Shown here piece by piece: positions 42,541 through 53,164 of a stretch of 64,000 nucleotides of DNA. The notes beneath the pieces were generated by a model. It was not told where the DNA came from, did no database searches, and saw only the letters and a program-made list of their open reading frames with translations. How positions within the stretch are numbered: the stretch's first letter is position 1; each line of letters begins with the position of its first letter. The DNA lies in assembly GCA_016648135.1 (NCBI GenBank), contig JADDOH010001542.1, positions 1 to 64,000 of the forward strand. The letters are read 5' to 3'. This DNA comes from Agrypnia vestita. Taxonomy: Eukaryota > Arthropoda > Insecta > Trichoptera > Phryganeidae. The translations under genes and the position numbers were made by a program.

Positions 42541-43067
42541 GATACCGTATGCGGGGGCCTTAGTTTAAACAAGTAACCATCCATAAATGAATATTGTTCG
42601 CTTTCTGTTGCCGTCCGTTTAAACATTACTAGTCTGACATATCGCGGAAGGCGTAGAATGAAATCGTATAGTATACATACTAAAGTTATCAAGTTTCATA
42701 CAAACCTGTTCAGACGTACAGAGTGGCTAAACCGTAATCTAATTAATTAGTTATTTTATATTCTCATGTTTCTTTTATAGTCCAGTGGCAGATTTAGATA
42801 TTTGAGTTTATTAGGGGCGTGCACTGAGAATAAGAAACATGACATTTATTTAAACATTGGTACATTTGGAAAAAAGTGGAAATTAAATATTTATCTGGCA
42901 GAATATTTTGAAATATTAAAATCTGAATAATATAATAATAATAATAATAATAGTCAGATCATCTCAAGAGCGCTTCACACAAAACAACTTACTGACTAAA
43001 AACACTTGTTTACTATTATATACTTATTCACTAGATGACATGCAAGAAATAGAATTACATAGACATG
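42541..43067. other. Spacer with TAA microsatellite
   Basis: A (TAA)n tract lies at about 42928-42951. The right part (from about 42955) may be the 3' end of the minus-strand LINE remnant that follows. Confidence 0.4.
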
Positions 43068-43350
43068 CAAGAAGAGTCAGTTGTCTGTTATATGCTGAAT
43101 ATGGAATGTAGAAGTCGGTAATGCATTGAGGGGCTATGTTGTGAATAGCCTTGAATATTGTGAGACATAACTTATATTCTATCCTCTCTGGGCCATTTAA
43201 GCCAGTGAAGGTTTTGAAGATGGTGTAAGGTATGACTTTGATAAGCAGGTAATGAGTCTTGCAGTAAATACGGATTGTAGTTTGTTTATCTTCTGTTTCG
43301 GGAGATGTGCATAAATACCATTACAGTAGTCTAAGAGAGAAATAACGTAT
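43068..43350 (-). pseudogene. CR1/L2-like LINE C-terminal remnant
   Basis: Read on the minus strand from 43350, frames give DYCNGIYAHLPKQKINKLQS, VFTARLI, then after a shift YLTPSS..., LHWLKWP, and IEYKLCLTIFKAIHNIAPQC, ITDFYIPYSAYNRQL. The order DYCN...LP, LQ...ARLI, LHWL, RI.YK, AP.C/Y is that of the C-terminal region of CR1/L2-type LINE polymerases. There are several stops and shifts, so it is old. No RT core is seen nearby. Confidence 0.75.
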
Positions 43351-45294
43351 GCGTTTATTAATAATTTTGATGCTTCTGTTGGGATGCTTTTATTGTGTGA
43401 ATTATATAATTATATATGTTAATTATTGTGATAGAAATATTACAAGATATATCTCTGATTTCGGTTTCTTTACAAAATATGTGTATAGGAAAAAGTCATG
43501 TTTCTTGTTCTCACTGCACGCCCCTGGAGTTTAGGTCACCAACGGAAATAATTCGGAGGACACTTAATTTTTATTTTATTTAAAAAAGTCGACGGAGATT
43601 GCGTTAATATTTTTTAATATTTACGGAGAAGCCGAGCCTATATAAATAGTCTTACAAGTGTGCCCGTGACGATCTAGATAGCTGGGTAACATATTAATTT
43701 TAACAACAGTACACACAGTAATCCGCTAGTGATATAGTATTAGCTTATCTATTCAATAAAGCACTAAAAAGTAGGTATAAGCAAAGTACCTGTGAGAGAT
43801 TAATCACTAACGTAAGTGTCGCGTAATAAAATACTATTTATGGGTTATGAAATATTACGTACATATATTGTACCCATGCAGACTGACTCTGCATTTAAGA
43901 TCATGGAACCGTGGAATCCAAAATGTATTATTCCATCGGTAGTAACTACAATAACTGTTGGAAATTTGTATGTCAGCAAAATTACTACAGTATTTTTTCC
44001 AACATGTACCTTACTCGCTACTATTTATTAAAAATAAAGTGAATTAATAAGAAAGAAAAACATATTACTTTAATTATAAGCGAACCTTAGTTCATAGCAT
44101 TTTAAAAAGAAAATATGTTAGATTTAGTATATGTACATGACTTAAGGGTAGGAATTTAGTCCATTAATAAAGTTTTAATGAACTAGTTTGTCCTTTGTTT
44201 ATATATTGTTAAAAATACTCGTTCCAGTTTCCATTTCTTGAACCTTTATTTCAAAATTGCAATAATGAGACAATGAAACTCACATATGATTGAAAGCAAA
44301 TACAAATAATAAATAAAAAATTGAGGTCATGCAATCTGTAGCGCACGAAGCTCGTCTACTCGAATCTCGATACTAGCCGCGTTAAGGAACTTCTTTCCAA
44401 AAATTTTGATGTTTTGGAAGATATTTTATTTTATTTTTGTATTTTGTTAACTTACACGGACATGAAATCTTTGAAATTTAAATAAATTCACAAAAAGAAA
44501 GAATTCGTTGGTTAACAGAATATCTGAAAGAATAACAGTACAAATATATCTACAGCACCTAAATAAAAAAATCTTTCAAAAAAAATGAAATTAACCAAAA
44601 CATGTGGTCCACGGATTACCTCTTATAGTTGTAATGCACCAGAAATTTTCTTCGATATTGCCAATAACGCGTAACATTTGATGTATTTTCCACACACGCA
44701 ATTTGAACCATAAATGGGGCACAGTCTTTTTACGCAAGGCGTGTTCGCGATAAGATTTTATCGCACGAGCAATTAATAATACCGCGGCGTAACCTGCTCA
44801 AACAATGGCTGTTTAGATAAGCTCGCATAAATACAAAGTTGAAAAAGTCTTCAGCGTAGCGCAGGCATGCGGGAGGTTCCAGCCACCATCATTGTCTCGA
44901 CAAAGATCTATTGAAAAAGAACACAATGGATTCGCAAAGTACTTGCCAATAATTTCAATTTGCGTAATTCGTACCTACGTCGGTGGCGTAAGTGGAAACC
45001 ATAAATTTCGCGTGTGGTGCGATTTTGCGAAAATTGCATGCGAGCTGTCATTGTTTGTCGCGAAAATGCACTTTTCCAACAGAAAACATTGTGTAAATAA
45101 TAATACTGTGGACATGAGACGGCAACAATAGCTATTGCCGTTACGCATTCGTAACGCTGTTTTACACATGGCTATTGTTTTTCTCTCGGGCGTACAAGAA
45201 CTAATTTGCGGAAAAGAGACAAAGTTATGAAAAGAGACAAAGTCGCTTCACGATAGAGAGTAATGTAATAAATAACACACTTGAAGTTAGCGAC
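43351..45294. other. About 1.9 kb without a recognised gene
   Basis: The open frames at 43816-44031 and 44892-45131 have no domain. About 44690-45130 is less AT-rich, unique in the window, with CGCGATAAGATTTTATCGC (an inverted GATAAGATTTTATC), ACCGCGGCGTAACC and AATTAATAAT. It might be a regulatory element; this is inference only. Confidence 0.35.
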
Positions 45295-45353
45295 GCAGTT
45301 AAACGATATTTTCAGTAAACCAACTATAATACAAATTGATACACCCGGCCCTA
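45295..45353. mobile_element. End fragment of the GGCCCGGTTG MITE
   Basis: AACGATATTTTCAGTAAACC and AAATTGATACACCCGGCCC match in reverse the tip and first arm of the MITEs at 31394 and 38779. Only one arm is left. Confidence 0.6.
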
Positions 45354-45386
45354 ACGCCTAACTTGTGTGCAAGCCCTCTGATTTAA

Positions 45387-45610
45387 CTGACTGCCTTCAG
45401 TTGGCTGTTTGTTGTCAACTGACTGCCTTCAGTTGGCTGTTTGTTGTCAACTGACTGCCTTCAGTTGGCTGGTTGTTGTCAACTGACTGCCTTCAGTTGG
45501 CTGTTTGTTGTCAACTGACTGCCTTCAGTTGGCTGTTTGTTGTCAACTGACTGCCTTCAGTTGGCTGTTTGTTGTCAACTGACTGCCTTCAGTTGGCTGT
45601 TTGTTGTCAA
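45387..45610. repeat. 32-bp minisatellite, seven units
   Basis: Seven head-to-tail copies of a 32-bp unit (opens CTGACTGCCTTCAGTTGGCT, ends TTGTTGTCAA), starting at 45387, 45419, 45451, 45483, 45515, 45547 and 45579. Only the third unit shows a change (CTGGTTG for CTGTTTG). There are no spacers between copies, so it is a tandem repeat, not a CRISPR. Near-identity suggests recent expansion. Confidence 0.97.
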
Positions 45611-46046
45611 CTGAACAAGGACTTCTTCATTATCAAAGCTCTCGTTCTCAGCACGGAATTTCTGGAGCTACCATTGCACCATATCGACGGTCCCAACGCA
45701 TACTGTTGAATCTGCAAAAAATCGATTTTCGTTTTACTATTTCAAATGATCCGACTTACTTTATATTTTCGGATAATGTTAAAAAAATAGTTAACTTTTC
45801 CTTTAGTACATTCTTTGTTTGAGGTTAAATTTTTTTTAACCGTGTCCGAGAATATAGTCAATTGAATGTTTTTAAGACAGTAAAACGGAAAAAGAATTTT
45901 TGCAGATTCGACAGCATACGTAGGGACCGTCAATATGTTCCTTTAATATTACCTACCTACACCAAAAGCATCGATTAGTTTACAAGCAGTTTCTTCTACT
46001 TTATTACCCGTTTTGAACTCGTACAAAATATTAATTTAATTTCTTT
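45611..46046. other. Spacer with long imperfect hairpin
   Basis: GGTCCCAACGCATACTGTTG, AATCTGCAAAAA (45690-45720) and TTTTTGCAGATTCGACAGCA, TACGTAGGGACCG (45897-45931) are inverted, and between them AAAGTTAACTATTTTTTTAA-type arms around 45770-45835 also mirror. This is a foldback of about 245 bp, possibly a MITE without clear ends. Confidence 0.55.
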
Positions 46047-46233
46047 ATTTTTCCATCCTTACTTCCATTTTATTTCCTGATTTTGCCATCCTTATTTCCA
46101 TTTTATTTCCTTATTTTTCCATCCTTATTTCCATTTTATTTCCTTATTTTCCTTCCTTATTTCCATTTTATTTCCGTATTTTTCCATCCTTATTTCCATT
46201 TTATTTCCTTATTTTTCCATCCTTATTTCCATT
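46047..46233. repeat. 33-bp minisatellite
   Basis: About five and a half units of TTCCATCCTTATTTCCATTT followed by TATTTCCTTATTT, with small variants (CTGATTTTGCC, TTCCTTCC, CCGTATT). The open frame at 46083-46331 is its translation and not a gene. Confidence 0.9.
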
Positions 46234-46999
46234 CTCAATTCGAAGCAATAATTCAAGCCGATGTTATAAAGACCAAAAAATTCACCGACATACGATTAAT
46301 GTTATATTTTAGTTCTCTGCGATTTTTTTAACATTTATCAATTTGAGTTCAAAATATTTGCTTAAGTATTGATATGGATGAAACGAAGGCTTTGGCACGC
46401 ACCCAAAAGTGCCTATTGAGGGAAGGATAAGTACAAATACATATATGACGGTTTTCTTATCTATCGCGGAAATGGAAGAAAAATTACATCACGTTTCCCA
46501 GTACTGCAAGGTTGACTTTGTTTTAGTTTAACTACCGCCCAACCCGATGCCGCTGTCATCAAAATAAAAACTTTTCAGAATTTTCAAATCATTTTAATAA
46601 ATTACTTTATGTTATTTATAAAATATATAAAAAATCTGAATTCGAAAACTTCATCTTTCTTCAAATTTCTTCTTTCTTCAAATTTTCAATCTTACTTATA
46701 CTTATAGTATTCCCACAGATTGTACAGAGTTGCACAGAGTTGTACAGATTGTACAAAATTGTACAGAGATGAACTAAATCACTTCTTTAGACAAGGGGAT
46801 TTTTTTGACGTTATTTTAATATTTTTAAATTCCGTTCCAAAATAAAGCGCGACATATTTACTAAGATATTATACTTTTTAAGAGTATATAGTTTGAACTT
46901 TTCATAATTGTTTCAAAATTTACATTTATTTTCGCAGCATTTTACAGGTCAAATGTATTGAAACCAGCCGCAGAACCACACCGTGTACCAAGAACTTTA
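46234..46999. other. Spacer with short simple repeats
   Basis: TTTCTTCAAATTTCTTC repeats at about 46650-46690 and a short tandem of TTGTACAGA at about 46716-46770. No gene. Confidence 0.5.
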
Positions 47000-47221
47000 T
47001 GACAGTTCATGTATGATGGTTAAACAGTTATTTTTACCGGTTATTTTCGGTACAATTATTTGTGATTTGTATCTGATTGTATCGATGATTAACATATAAA
47101 TATTGTCTAGTAGCGATGGTTGTCAAAAAAATAGTTGCCAATCATCGATGCCATCAGAAAGAAATGTCAAATAACCGTTAGTGCGTCACCGGTTAAAATA
47201 ATATCACTAAGTTCATGTCTA
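47000..47221. mobile_element. Candidate foldback of about 220 bp
   Basis: GACAGTTCATGTATGATGG and TTATTTTTACCGGTTATTTT on the left are inverted against CAAATAACCG, CACCGGTTAAAATAATATCA and AAGTTCATGTC on the right. A nested pair, ATCGATGATTAACA/CAATCATCGATG, also exists. The target duplication is unclear. Confidence 0.5.
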
Positions 47222-47694
47222 TATGTTTTGATGGTCTGTGAATATTCCCAATAACTACAACAAGCCCATACCCCATTTCACCACTCGAATAGGTCGTTTC
47301 CCGATTATATTCAATTTAATTCGCAAGGGAAGGACTGAGCGTTAAACTATAGTCATGTTATTATAATTCTGACGATGACGACGAAGTATTATTATTAATT
47401 TATTTTATTAGCTTCGGCAATATATGAAACAATAATTGTGTTGCAGATTAGTAATTATTGTTTCATATACTAATAAAATTAATACTTCCGCCATTGTTTA
47501 TGCACACGTAACACTTTTCCAAAGTAGTGAACTACATTGGTTTGATCATCACGGAACAATGTTTCTAAAATAGCAACTTGCAACTTGCTCAATAATCCAT
47601 TAAATGTGCTGGATTACACAATGTTCCATTCCAGCTCGGGGCGCGCTAAAAATACTTGTCTGAGCTAACAGGACAGTAAGACTTAACAAAAGAA
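47222..47694. other. Spacer with a strong hairpin
   Basis: TATGAAACAATAATT and AATTATTGTTTCATA (about 47414-47470) pair exactly, extended by outer arms AAGTATTATTATTAATTT / AAATTAATACTT. The rest is unassigned. Confidence 0.5.
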
Positions 47695-47775
47695 AACAAA
47701 GTCAGCTTCCACGAATCGAACCTGTCTCACTGACATTCCGCTGCGCCGGTACTGCGGGCTGCAGGATATTAATAT
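47695..47775 (-). mobile_element. tRNA-like SINE fragment
   Basis: Minus strand: ACCGGCGCAGCGGAATGTCA resembles an A-box region and GAGACAGGTTCGATTCGTGG holds a perfect B box GGTTCGATTC. The 5' stem is missing and the spacing is short, so this is a SINE head or tRNA fragment rather than a functional tRNA. Confidence 0.5.
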
Positions 47776-48379
47776 CACTTCTTTATTATTTATTTCTGGA
47801 TAACTGCAGAGCCTTGATAATGGATTTATGGGGCTGAGATATTTTTATATTTAGAAACAAATTGCTCAGAGAATTAACAGAGCTTAGTTATTGTTATCAG
47901 AAATTGTCGCCTAATCTTAAATACCGCTAATCGTTTGCCGTAGTCATGCTGATTTTATGGTGAATATTTTTTCAATTGACACTTAGACAAATTGTATAAT
48001 GTTGGAAATTTAATATTTTTGAAATTTTTACATTTGACACGTGATGGTTTGTTCGTGTGAAAACAAAATATTAAAGGTCTTATTATTTTTTTAAGTATTT
48101 GTATAGCAAAACCACCCATAAAAATATAGTTATCTTCAGAATGGACTAGATTCCCCGGTGCATATAATATATATATAATACATACACATACTGGTACCTT
48201 TCATTAGTATGTATAGTAAAAAATATTAAAAGCGACATTATCAGAAAACGGACCATAAATCTCTTGCAACATTTTATATGAAGAATTTTCGTTTGCACAA
48301 CGGCCAATAAGGGAGTAAATTAATAATCTAAACAGAATAAACCTGTCTTATCATGCACATTTTGTGAAATTTTCTGCAT
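47776..48379. other. AT-rich spacer
   Basis: Nothing recognised except a TATA-type simple repeat near 48165-48180. Confidence 0.3.
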
Positions 48380-48848
48380 TATACAGGTGTCTCTATATAC
48401 ATAGCAAGAACATCACGGGTGGATTCCTGCCTTGATAATGAGTCGAAAATTTTCAAGCAACCTGACCATGATAGATAGGAGTTATGCAATGTCAAAGTAT
48501 GCATTTTTCTTTTCATGACTTATTTTTTGCAAAAATTTTAACTATTATTACAGTAATTAAATGATAAAAACCTTGTAAAAAATTTTATAATTTTATTTAA
48601 GTTGAATTGAAGCAAATGAAATTTTCGTAATCGATATAAGTTACTGTAATAATAGTTCAACTTTTTGTAAAAAATAAGTTTTGTAAATAATAAGTTAAAT
48701 AAAATATTTTTAAAAATGCAATCTTTGATATGGCATGTCTCCTTAATTATTGATACTAGGTTATGGTTGCTTCGACATCTTCGACTCACTATTAAGCCAG
48801 GAATCTACTGGCAAAGTTTATGCTAATAGCTATGAGACACCCTGTATA
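48380..48848. mobile_element. Palindromic MITE, TATACAGGTGTCTC tip
   Basis: It starts TATACAGGTGTCTC and ends GAGACACCCTGTATATT. Inner blocks TTCCTGCCTTGATAATGAGT and TATTACAGTAATTAAATGAT, AAAAACC on the left are mirrored by TACTGTAATAATAGTTCAAC, GATATGGCATGTCTCC and ACTCACTATTAAGCCAGGAA on the right. It is of the same family as 36191 and 32505, more diverged. Confidence 0.85.
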
Positions 48849-49879
48849 TTAAAGTCTTATTTTGCTAATATAAAGTTACTTAAATTATACAAAGTGTCTA
48901 GTTCTTTTCATTAATTTGGAACTTCGAGCTTCGGTGATTTGGAAAGGAATTTTTTTGAATATTCCATTATTAATGCTGTTTCCTAATATAATGTTCAACT
49001 TCTTTAAAGAACGTCCGTTTCCTATTTTTCATTAGTTATTCACATGAACAGGACAGAGCGTGTTTCAAAAATGTACTTAACAGTAAGACAATGAATAGTA
49101 TAAAGAATATTTTACTTAACATTAGATCATTAATTAGATAGGTACATATAACGTGGTTTCAGTGGTCAACCTCCTTTTCCTATGACTCCTTCACGTGCTG
49201 TTGAGTAGGTACAACCTGTTTTTGACATAAACATAAATAGGAAAAATCTAGGAAGATCCTTTAAGCTATTATATTAGAACGAAGGGTGGGTGGGTTTTCG
49301 AATCGAAGAGATTCGACGACCTCCAGATATTTCAAACCTTTCTTACTGGTACCTTCGTAGACAAGTCTTGGAATGACATCGAGAAATTCAATCAGATTAT
49401 CAGTCTATTACAGAGCTGAGAAGCTGCGAGCCCTGATTCGTGAAGTGCTTCTGTTTTAACCCTTAACTGGCAAGCATAGTCCTTGGATGCTAGGCAACCT
49501 TATTTTATAAATTGATAGTCGAGATTAATTTTTGAATAAATAAATTAACATACAATGATTAATTTTGCAGAGTTAGAATCTGAACTGTCATTTTGAGTTT
49601 AGTTTAGTTAATACTTTACATGGTTTTGTTTCGAAGTTAATGTGGTTAAAATAAGCTAAAGTCCATGTTATGCCTGCGTATTCTGATATTGTAGATATAG
49701 AATCTAAAGCAGGCTGTGTGTTATGCTATAATATGAGAATTTCTCCTCATGGCGGCCCTGATATTTCTGTGATTGTAGTGTTGTGGGAAAATCTTAATCC
49801 TGATACGGTAAAAAATAATAATGTTGTTATTTACCATAGATTACAGAATAATTCAAATTTTTAGTACACGGGGTATAAT
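48849..49879. other. About 1 kb without a recognised gene
   Basis: At 49296-49320 TTTCGAATC-GAAGA-GATTCGACG is a small palindrome. The open frame at 49670-49864 (MPAYSDIVDIESKAGC...) has no recognisable domain, although it lies just upstream of the mariner remnant. Confidence 0.35.
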
Positions 49880-50107
49880 ATGGAGTCTTTATTTTTCCGC
49901 CCAAAAAATGAAGCACGGGAGGTGTGAGGCCAAAAAAAGCGCGGCAGAACCGCAGGGATGTCAAGGTCATGCTGACCGTTTCCTTTGACTCCCACGGGGT
50001 GGTACATCATGAGTACGCACAAGGCATAACCTACGTCACGAAGTACACCAGGAGGCCCTTCGTCCTTCGTAGTGCAGTGACAAGTTGTCAGCTCTATCAC
50101 GATAATT
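49880..50107 (+). pseudogene. Old mariner transposase remnant
   Basis: The frame at 49924-50109 reads RPKKARQNRRDVKVMLTVSF, DSHGVVHHEYAQG, and ends SCQLYHDN. In SETMAR-type and related mariners the order is RPKKAR...KVM, (F)FD..GVVHHE...GQTV, LHHDNAPAH, so this covers the middle of the catalytic domain and reaches the second catalytic D (HDN). The stretch between is altered by deletion and drift, and the terminal repeats are gone. It is much older than, and from a different mariner subfamily than, the copies at 8533 and 29315. Confidence 0.75.
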
Positions 50108-50250
50108 GATAGAGCTCTATTTATATCCAAATGATTGTATTTTCGAACTTTCTACATTATTCTAGCGTTTAGGAGAAGGTTCTCTTCGCTTCTCGGTTGT
50201 TCCAGGAGTTTCTCGAATGTTGTATCACCCTAGATTGCTACAAGCCGTTC
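50108..50250 (+). repeat. Heat-shock-motif repeat, copy 3
   Basis: GAAggTTC at 50175-50182 and TTCcaGGAgtTTCtcGAA at 50200-50217: four pentamers with perfect 5-bp phasing, one of them degenerate (GGA). It is followed by TGTATCACCCTAGATTG, matching in reverse the TAGGGTGATCTACA start of copy 2 at 41401. This arrangement is what heat-shock factor trimers recognise. Confidence 0.7.
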
Positions 50251-51014
50251 TCGATCCTTCGATAGTTTTGTGACATATTGCATTTCGTTACAATATGTAA
50301 TATTTTCTTTTCGTAAAGATTAGTAATGTATTTTTTATATCTTAATCCCACCTTTTTAACAACTCTATAATTATAGATAAACAACCTGTAAACTGGTATT
50401 ATCTCCATATTTACTAGTAATGCCACTCCTGGGTGATTTCGCATGCTTAAATTTATGGGTAGAAAGCGGTGAAAGGTACATGCTACTTACTTTTATTTGC
50501 TTCACGAACCAGGCAGACCTGGAAGGGTTAAAACCGATAGGAAAAGGTCATCTAATGTTGTCCAGCACATAATTGGAACTGGACACCGGCGCGCTTGTTC
50601 ATTCTGTTCGCCATCACCAGAGCTACGCGTCGGAATGGCGGTTCGGCTATTATTTGCATACTGTCCTTTGGTCAGCGATCTAATCTCGACCACCGCTACC
50701 GCCGCAAACGGCCGGAGAACGCCAATACTCGATATCATCACATTAGCATCCTCCGAAACTTTCCATATTATCAAATTACACACAATTTGGAGTTAGAAAG
50801 CGATTCATCGAATAATAACGTGGAATAGATTAGAAAACTGTCGAGAGGTGCTCTGACCATCGCTTACTTTTGTAACCTTTTGGTTATTCAGCGGCTCATT
50901 GAAGTGCGTAATGATAATGATTACTAAAATGAATAGAATCTCTGCGAGTTGCACATTAATATTATGATTGATTCGATCGGCACTGCTGTCTGCAAAATTA
51001 AGCGCAGTAGAGAC
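50251..51014. other. Spacer, partly GC-rich
   Basis: About 50500-50790 is open on both strands and GC-richer (CACCGCTACCGCCGCAAACG). No domain is recognisable in either strand. The last eight bases, GTAGAGAC, are the left target duplication of the hAT-like MITE. Confidence 0.35.
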
Positions 51015-51626
51015 TAAGGATGGGCGTTGAATGGACGGACTAGTTGAAGTCAACCGTTGACGTTGTATCGACGCGTCATCGCATGGACTAGTTGAATTCG
51101 TAGACGGTGGACGGCGGACGCCGTGGTCGGTGGACGATTCGAGATTCAACGTAATGCAAAGCAACGAGCGAGAGCAAGACAAAACGTCTCCGTTTATTTC
51201 TCTCTCATCTCTCGCTGTCGACTTGTAGACCATAGAGTGCAGATCTGTGTACATGAACTATGACAGAGACTTGAAATTTGAATGCATGCGTGAAGACAGA
51301 AACTTGCGTGTAAGTGAACATCACTTCCATCGTTTCGGATCCCATTGAAGGGTCCATCAGCCCTCATGATGGACCCTGCAATGGGATCCGAAACGTCGGC
51401 CCGAAAGGTCGTAAGAACACGGCATAATACCCCAGTAAACACAAACTTGAAGATTCTGAGTGGCCGTGAAAACCTAAGAACATCATCCCGATAGAACGTC
51501 CGCGACGTCCGTGTAACGAAGTTGACGCGTCAACTAGTTGACGAATTCAACTAGTTGATCGTCTCAATGGATAGACGTGGACGGTCTCGTTTCGTCGACG
51601 GTAAATACGTCGACGACCCATCCCTA
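51015..51626. mobile_element. hAT-like MITE with GTCGAC/ACTAGT array
   Basis: A 612-bp element with tips TAAGGATGGGCGTTGAATGG and CGTCGACGACCCATCCCTA and a perfect 8-bp duplication GTAGAGAC (51007-51014, 51627-51634). The right tip reads inward TAGGGATGGGT, identical to the TATCGATA element at 5101. The arms carry repeated GGACTAGTTGA, TCAACTAGTTGA, GTTGACG, GTCGACG and GTGGACGG words. The centre holds a long hairpin (51331-51395). Non-coding; the open frames at 50805-51254 and 51194-51442 read through arms and are not genes. Confidence 0.9.
51331..51395. ncRNA. Hairpin with hammerhead-like sequence (candidate)
   Basis: CGTTTCGGATCCCATT-GAAGGGTCCATCA and TGATGGACCCTGC-AATGGGATCCGAAACG form a 65-nt hairpin in the hAT-like MITE. 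On the minus strand CTGATGG is followed by ACCC...GGGATCC and GAAAC; on the plus strand ATGATGG, ACCC...GGGATCC, GAAACG. Relative to the hammerhead core CUGANGA-stem-GAAA, the minus strand differs at one base and the plus strand at two. Confidence 0.3.
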
Positions 51627-51634
51627 GTAGAGAC

Positions 51635-51829
51635 CTTCTGAACCGTGACAATTCGTATACAGCGACAAGTTTACTTCTCAGAACCGTTACTCAATATAAT
51701 ATATTGTCTGAAACTATTGATGAGCGCACGAAAACTGCATTATTCTTACCTTCAGTTGCACGCTGTATTCTCGTTGCGTGTACAACGTAAATTTTGGACA
51801 CAATCTTATTACGAGATGTTAGAATCAGG
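51635..51829. other. Short spacer
   Basis: Open frame 51645-51839 without a recognisable domain. Nothing else seen. Confidence 0.3.
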
Positions 51830-52230
51830 AAGATCGTAAAAAACGTAATCGACGATGTTAGAGCGCTCTACATCTTTTACACTAAAATTGGAAGATTCTA
51901 GAATGATCAACACGAATCTCGAAATGACTAGGCTACGCTCGAAAATTATCACGACGCGAGATTATTACACCATGGCAGGCTGCTGCGCGTGAGTTTATTG
52001 TTTTGACGTTTGACATGCGACATAGATATCCAGCGGCGATTCAGTGTGCGACCAGCGTTAAGCGGAGTACCTTAACGTCGTTTAAAAAAAAGTGCAACCA
52101 CTTAGGTACGAATTGACGGGAATCCTCTGCGAACCCGTGTGGGGATATTCTACCAAGCGACAATAAAGTGATCCACAGACGAATGATAAATTGCCAAATA
52201 GTGCGAATTGTGTTCAAATTTAATTCGTGT
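51830..52230 (+). repeat. Heat-shock-motif repeat, copy 4
   Basis: It contains a perfect three-pentamer heat-shock element GAAgaTTCtaGAA at 51891-51903, followed by CGAATCTCGAAATG. Downstream come TTGTTTTGACGTTTGACATG, ATATTCTACCAAGCGACAAT, AAAGTGATCC and GCCAAATAGTGCGA, the same order as copy 1 at 17230-17660. The shared AATAAAG and conserved right end suggest a promoter-plus-terminator unit such as an LTR. GTTAGAGCGCTCTACA near 51857 is a palindrome. Confidence 0.65.
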
Positions 52231-53164
52231 CCAGTGACTTATTGATTAATTAATAAAAAAAATTAAATTGTTTTAGTGTTTTGTTTAGTCATTTGTATCC
52301 CATCCATCAAACGCATCCCGTGATAATATAATAAGACTATTTCTCAAAGAGAAAAGAGTGGTTGAGTCCTCGTATCTCTCTACACTAATAAGTTTATTTA
52401 TTTATTTATTTTCTTTACACATTATCAAAATGGCGGGTTTATTGCCAGTTGGCAATTTCTTCCAATCAACCGCAGTTTAACAGTTAAGATAATAGATGTA
52501 AAACGATGATGATTCAAATAATTATATATTGGAAATGCATTTTAAGTTATTCCGTTAAACATTTCGTATTAGAAAGATACTGTAGAATATTTCAGACTAA
52601 ATTTAAACTACATAAATGAAATTGGTATTTTGATTCAGTTTCAAATTAAGTATTAAAAAAAAATATTTTAATAATCATTGTTGGAGACGAAAATATATTA
52701 TTTTTTATTTTCCTCTGTGAAAAGATGATGATTGCCTTAATCCTACGAAAGGTAGATTGTTATTTTATTTATTATTATTATTACGGATTAAAATAACGAA
52801 AGGTAATATTTCGTTATTTTAATATCAGAACGAATAAGTAGGTTCTATTCATATCTCACCAGGAATGAGATAAACTTCTGAGTAATTTCGGAATTTATTT
52901 TCATGATCCCGAGATTAGCACGGGGATAAAAAATGCTTATTTGCTAATTGATATTACATTTATAAATAAAGACCAAAAATAACAAATATAAATTTTGTAT
53001 TTGTTATTTACGTTTTTAATCGCTAAATTATGTATTTAATCGCTATTAACATTCTGTATTCATATTTTTAATTAATCTCAGGACTCATAAATCTAGGATT
53101 CGATGTCCCATTCATAGCGTATTTATTACCAAATATATAAACATTAACGCTACTAACCACTCAC
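52231..53164. other. AT-rich spacer with a hairpin
   Basis: ATTAAAATAACGAAA and TTTCGTTATTTTAAT (52785-52822) are exact inverted repeats with a 7-nt loop. (TTTA)n at about 52391-52412. Otherwise nothing recognised. Confidence 0.45.

Noticed and set aside
42383..42568. 61-aa Gly-rich open frame
   Set aside because: Translation of the G-run array.
45387..45610. CRISPR-like 32-bp repeat
   Set aside because: No spacers between units; plain minisatellite.
46083..46331. 82-aa open frame with PSLFPFYFLIF repeats
   Set aside because: Translation of the 33-bp minisatellite, not a membrane protein.
50805..51442. Minus-strand open frames of 149 and 82 aa
   Set aside because: They read through the arms and centre of the hAT-like MITE.
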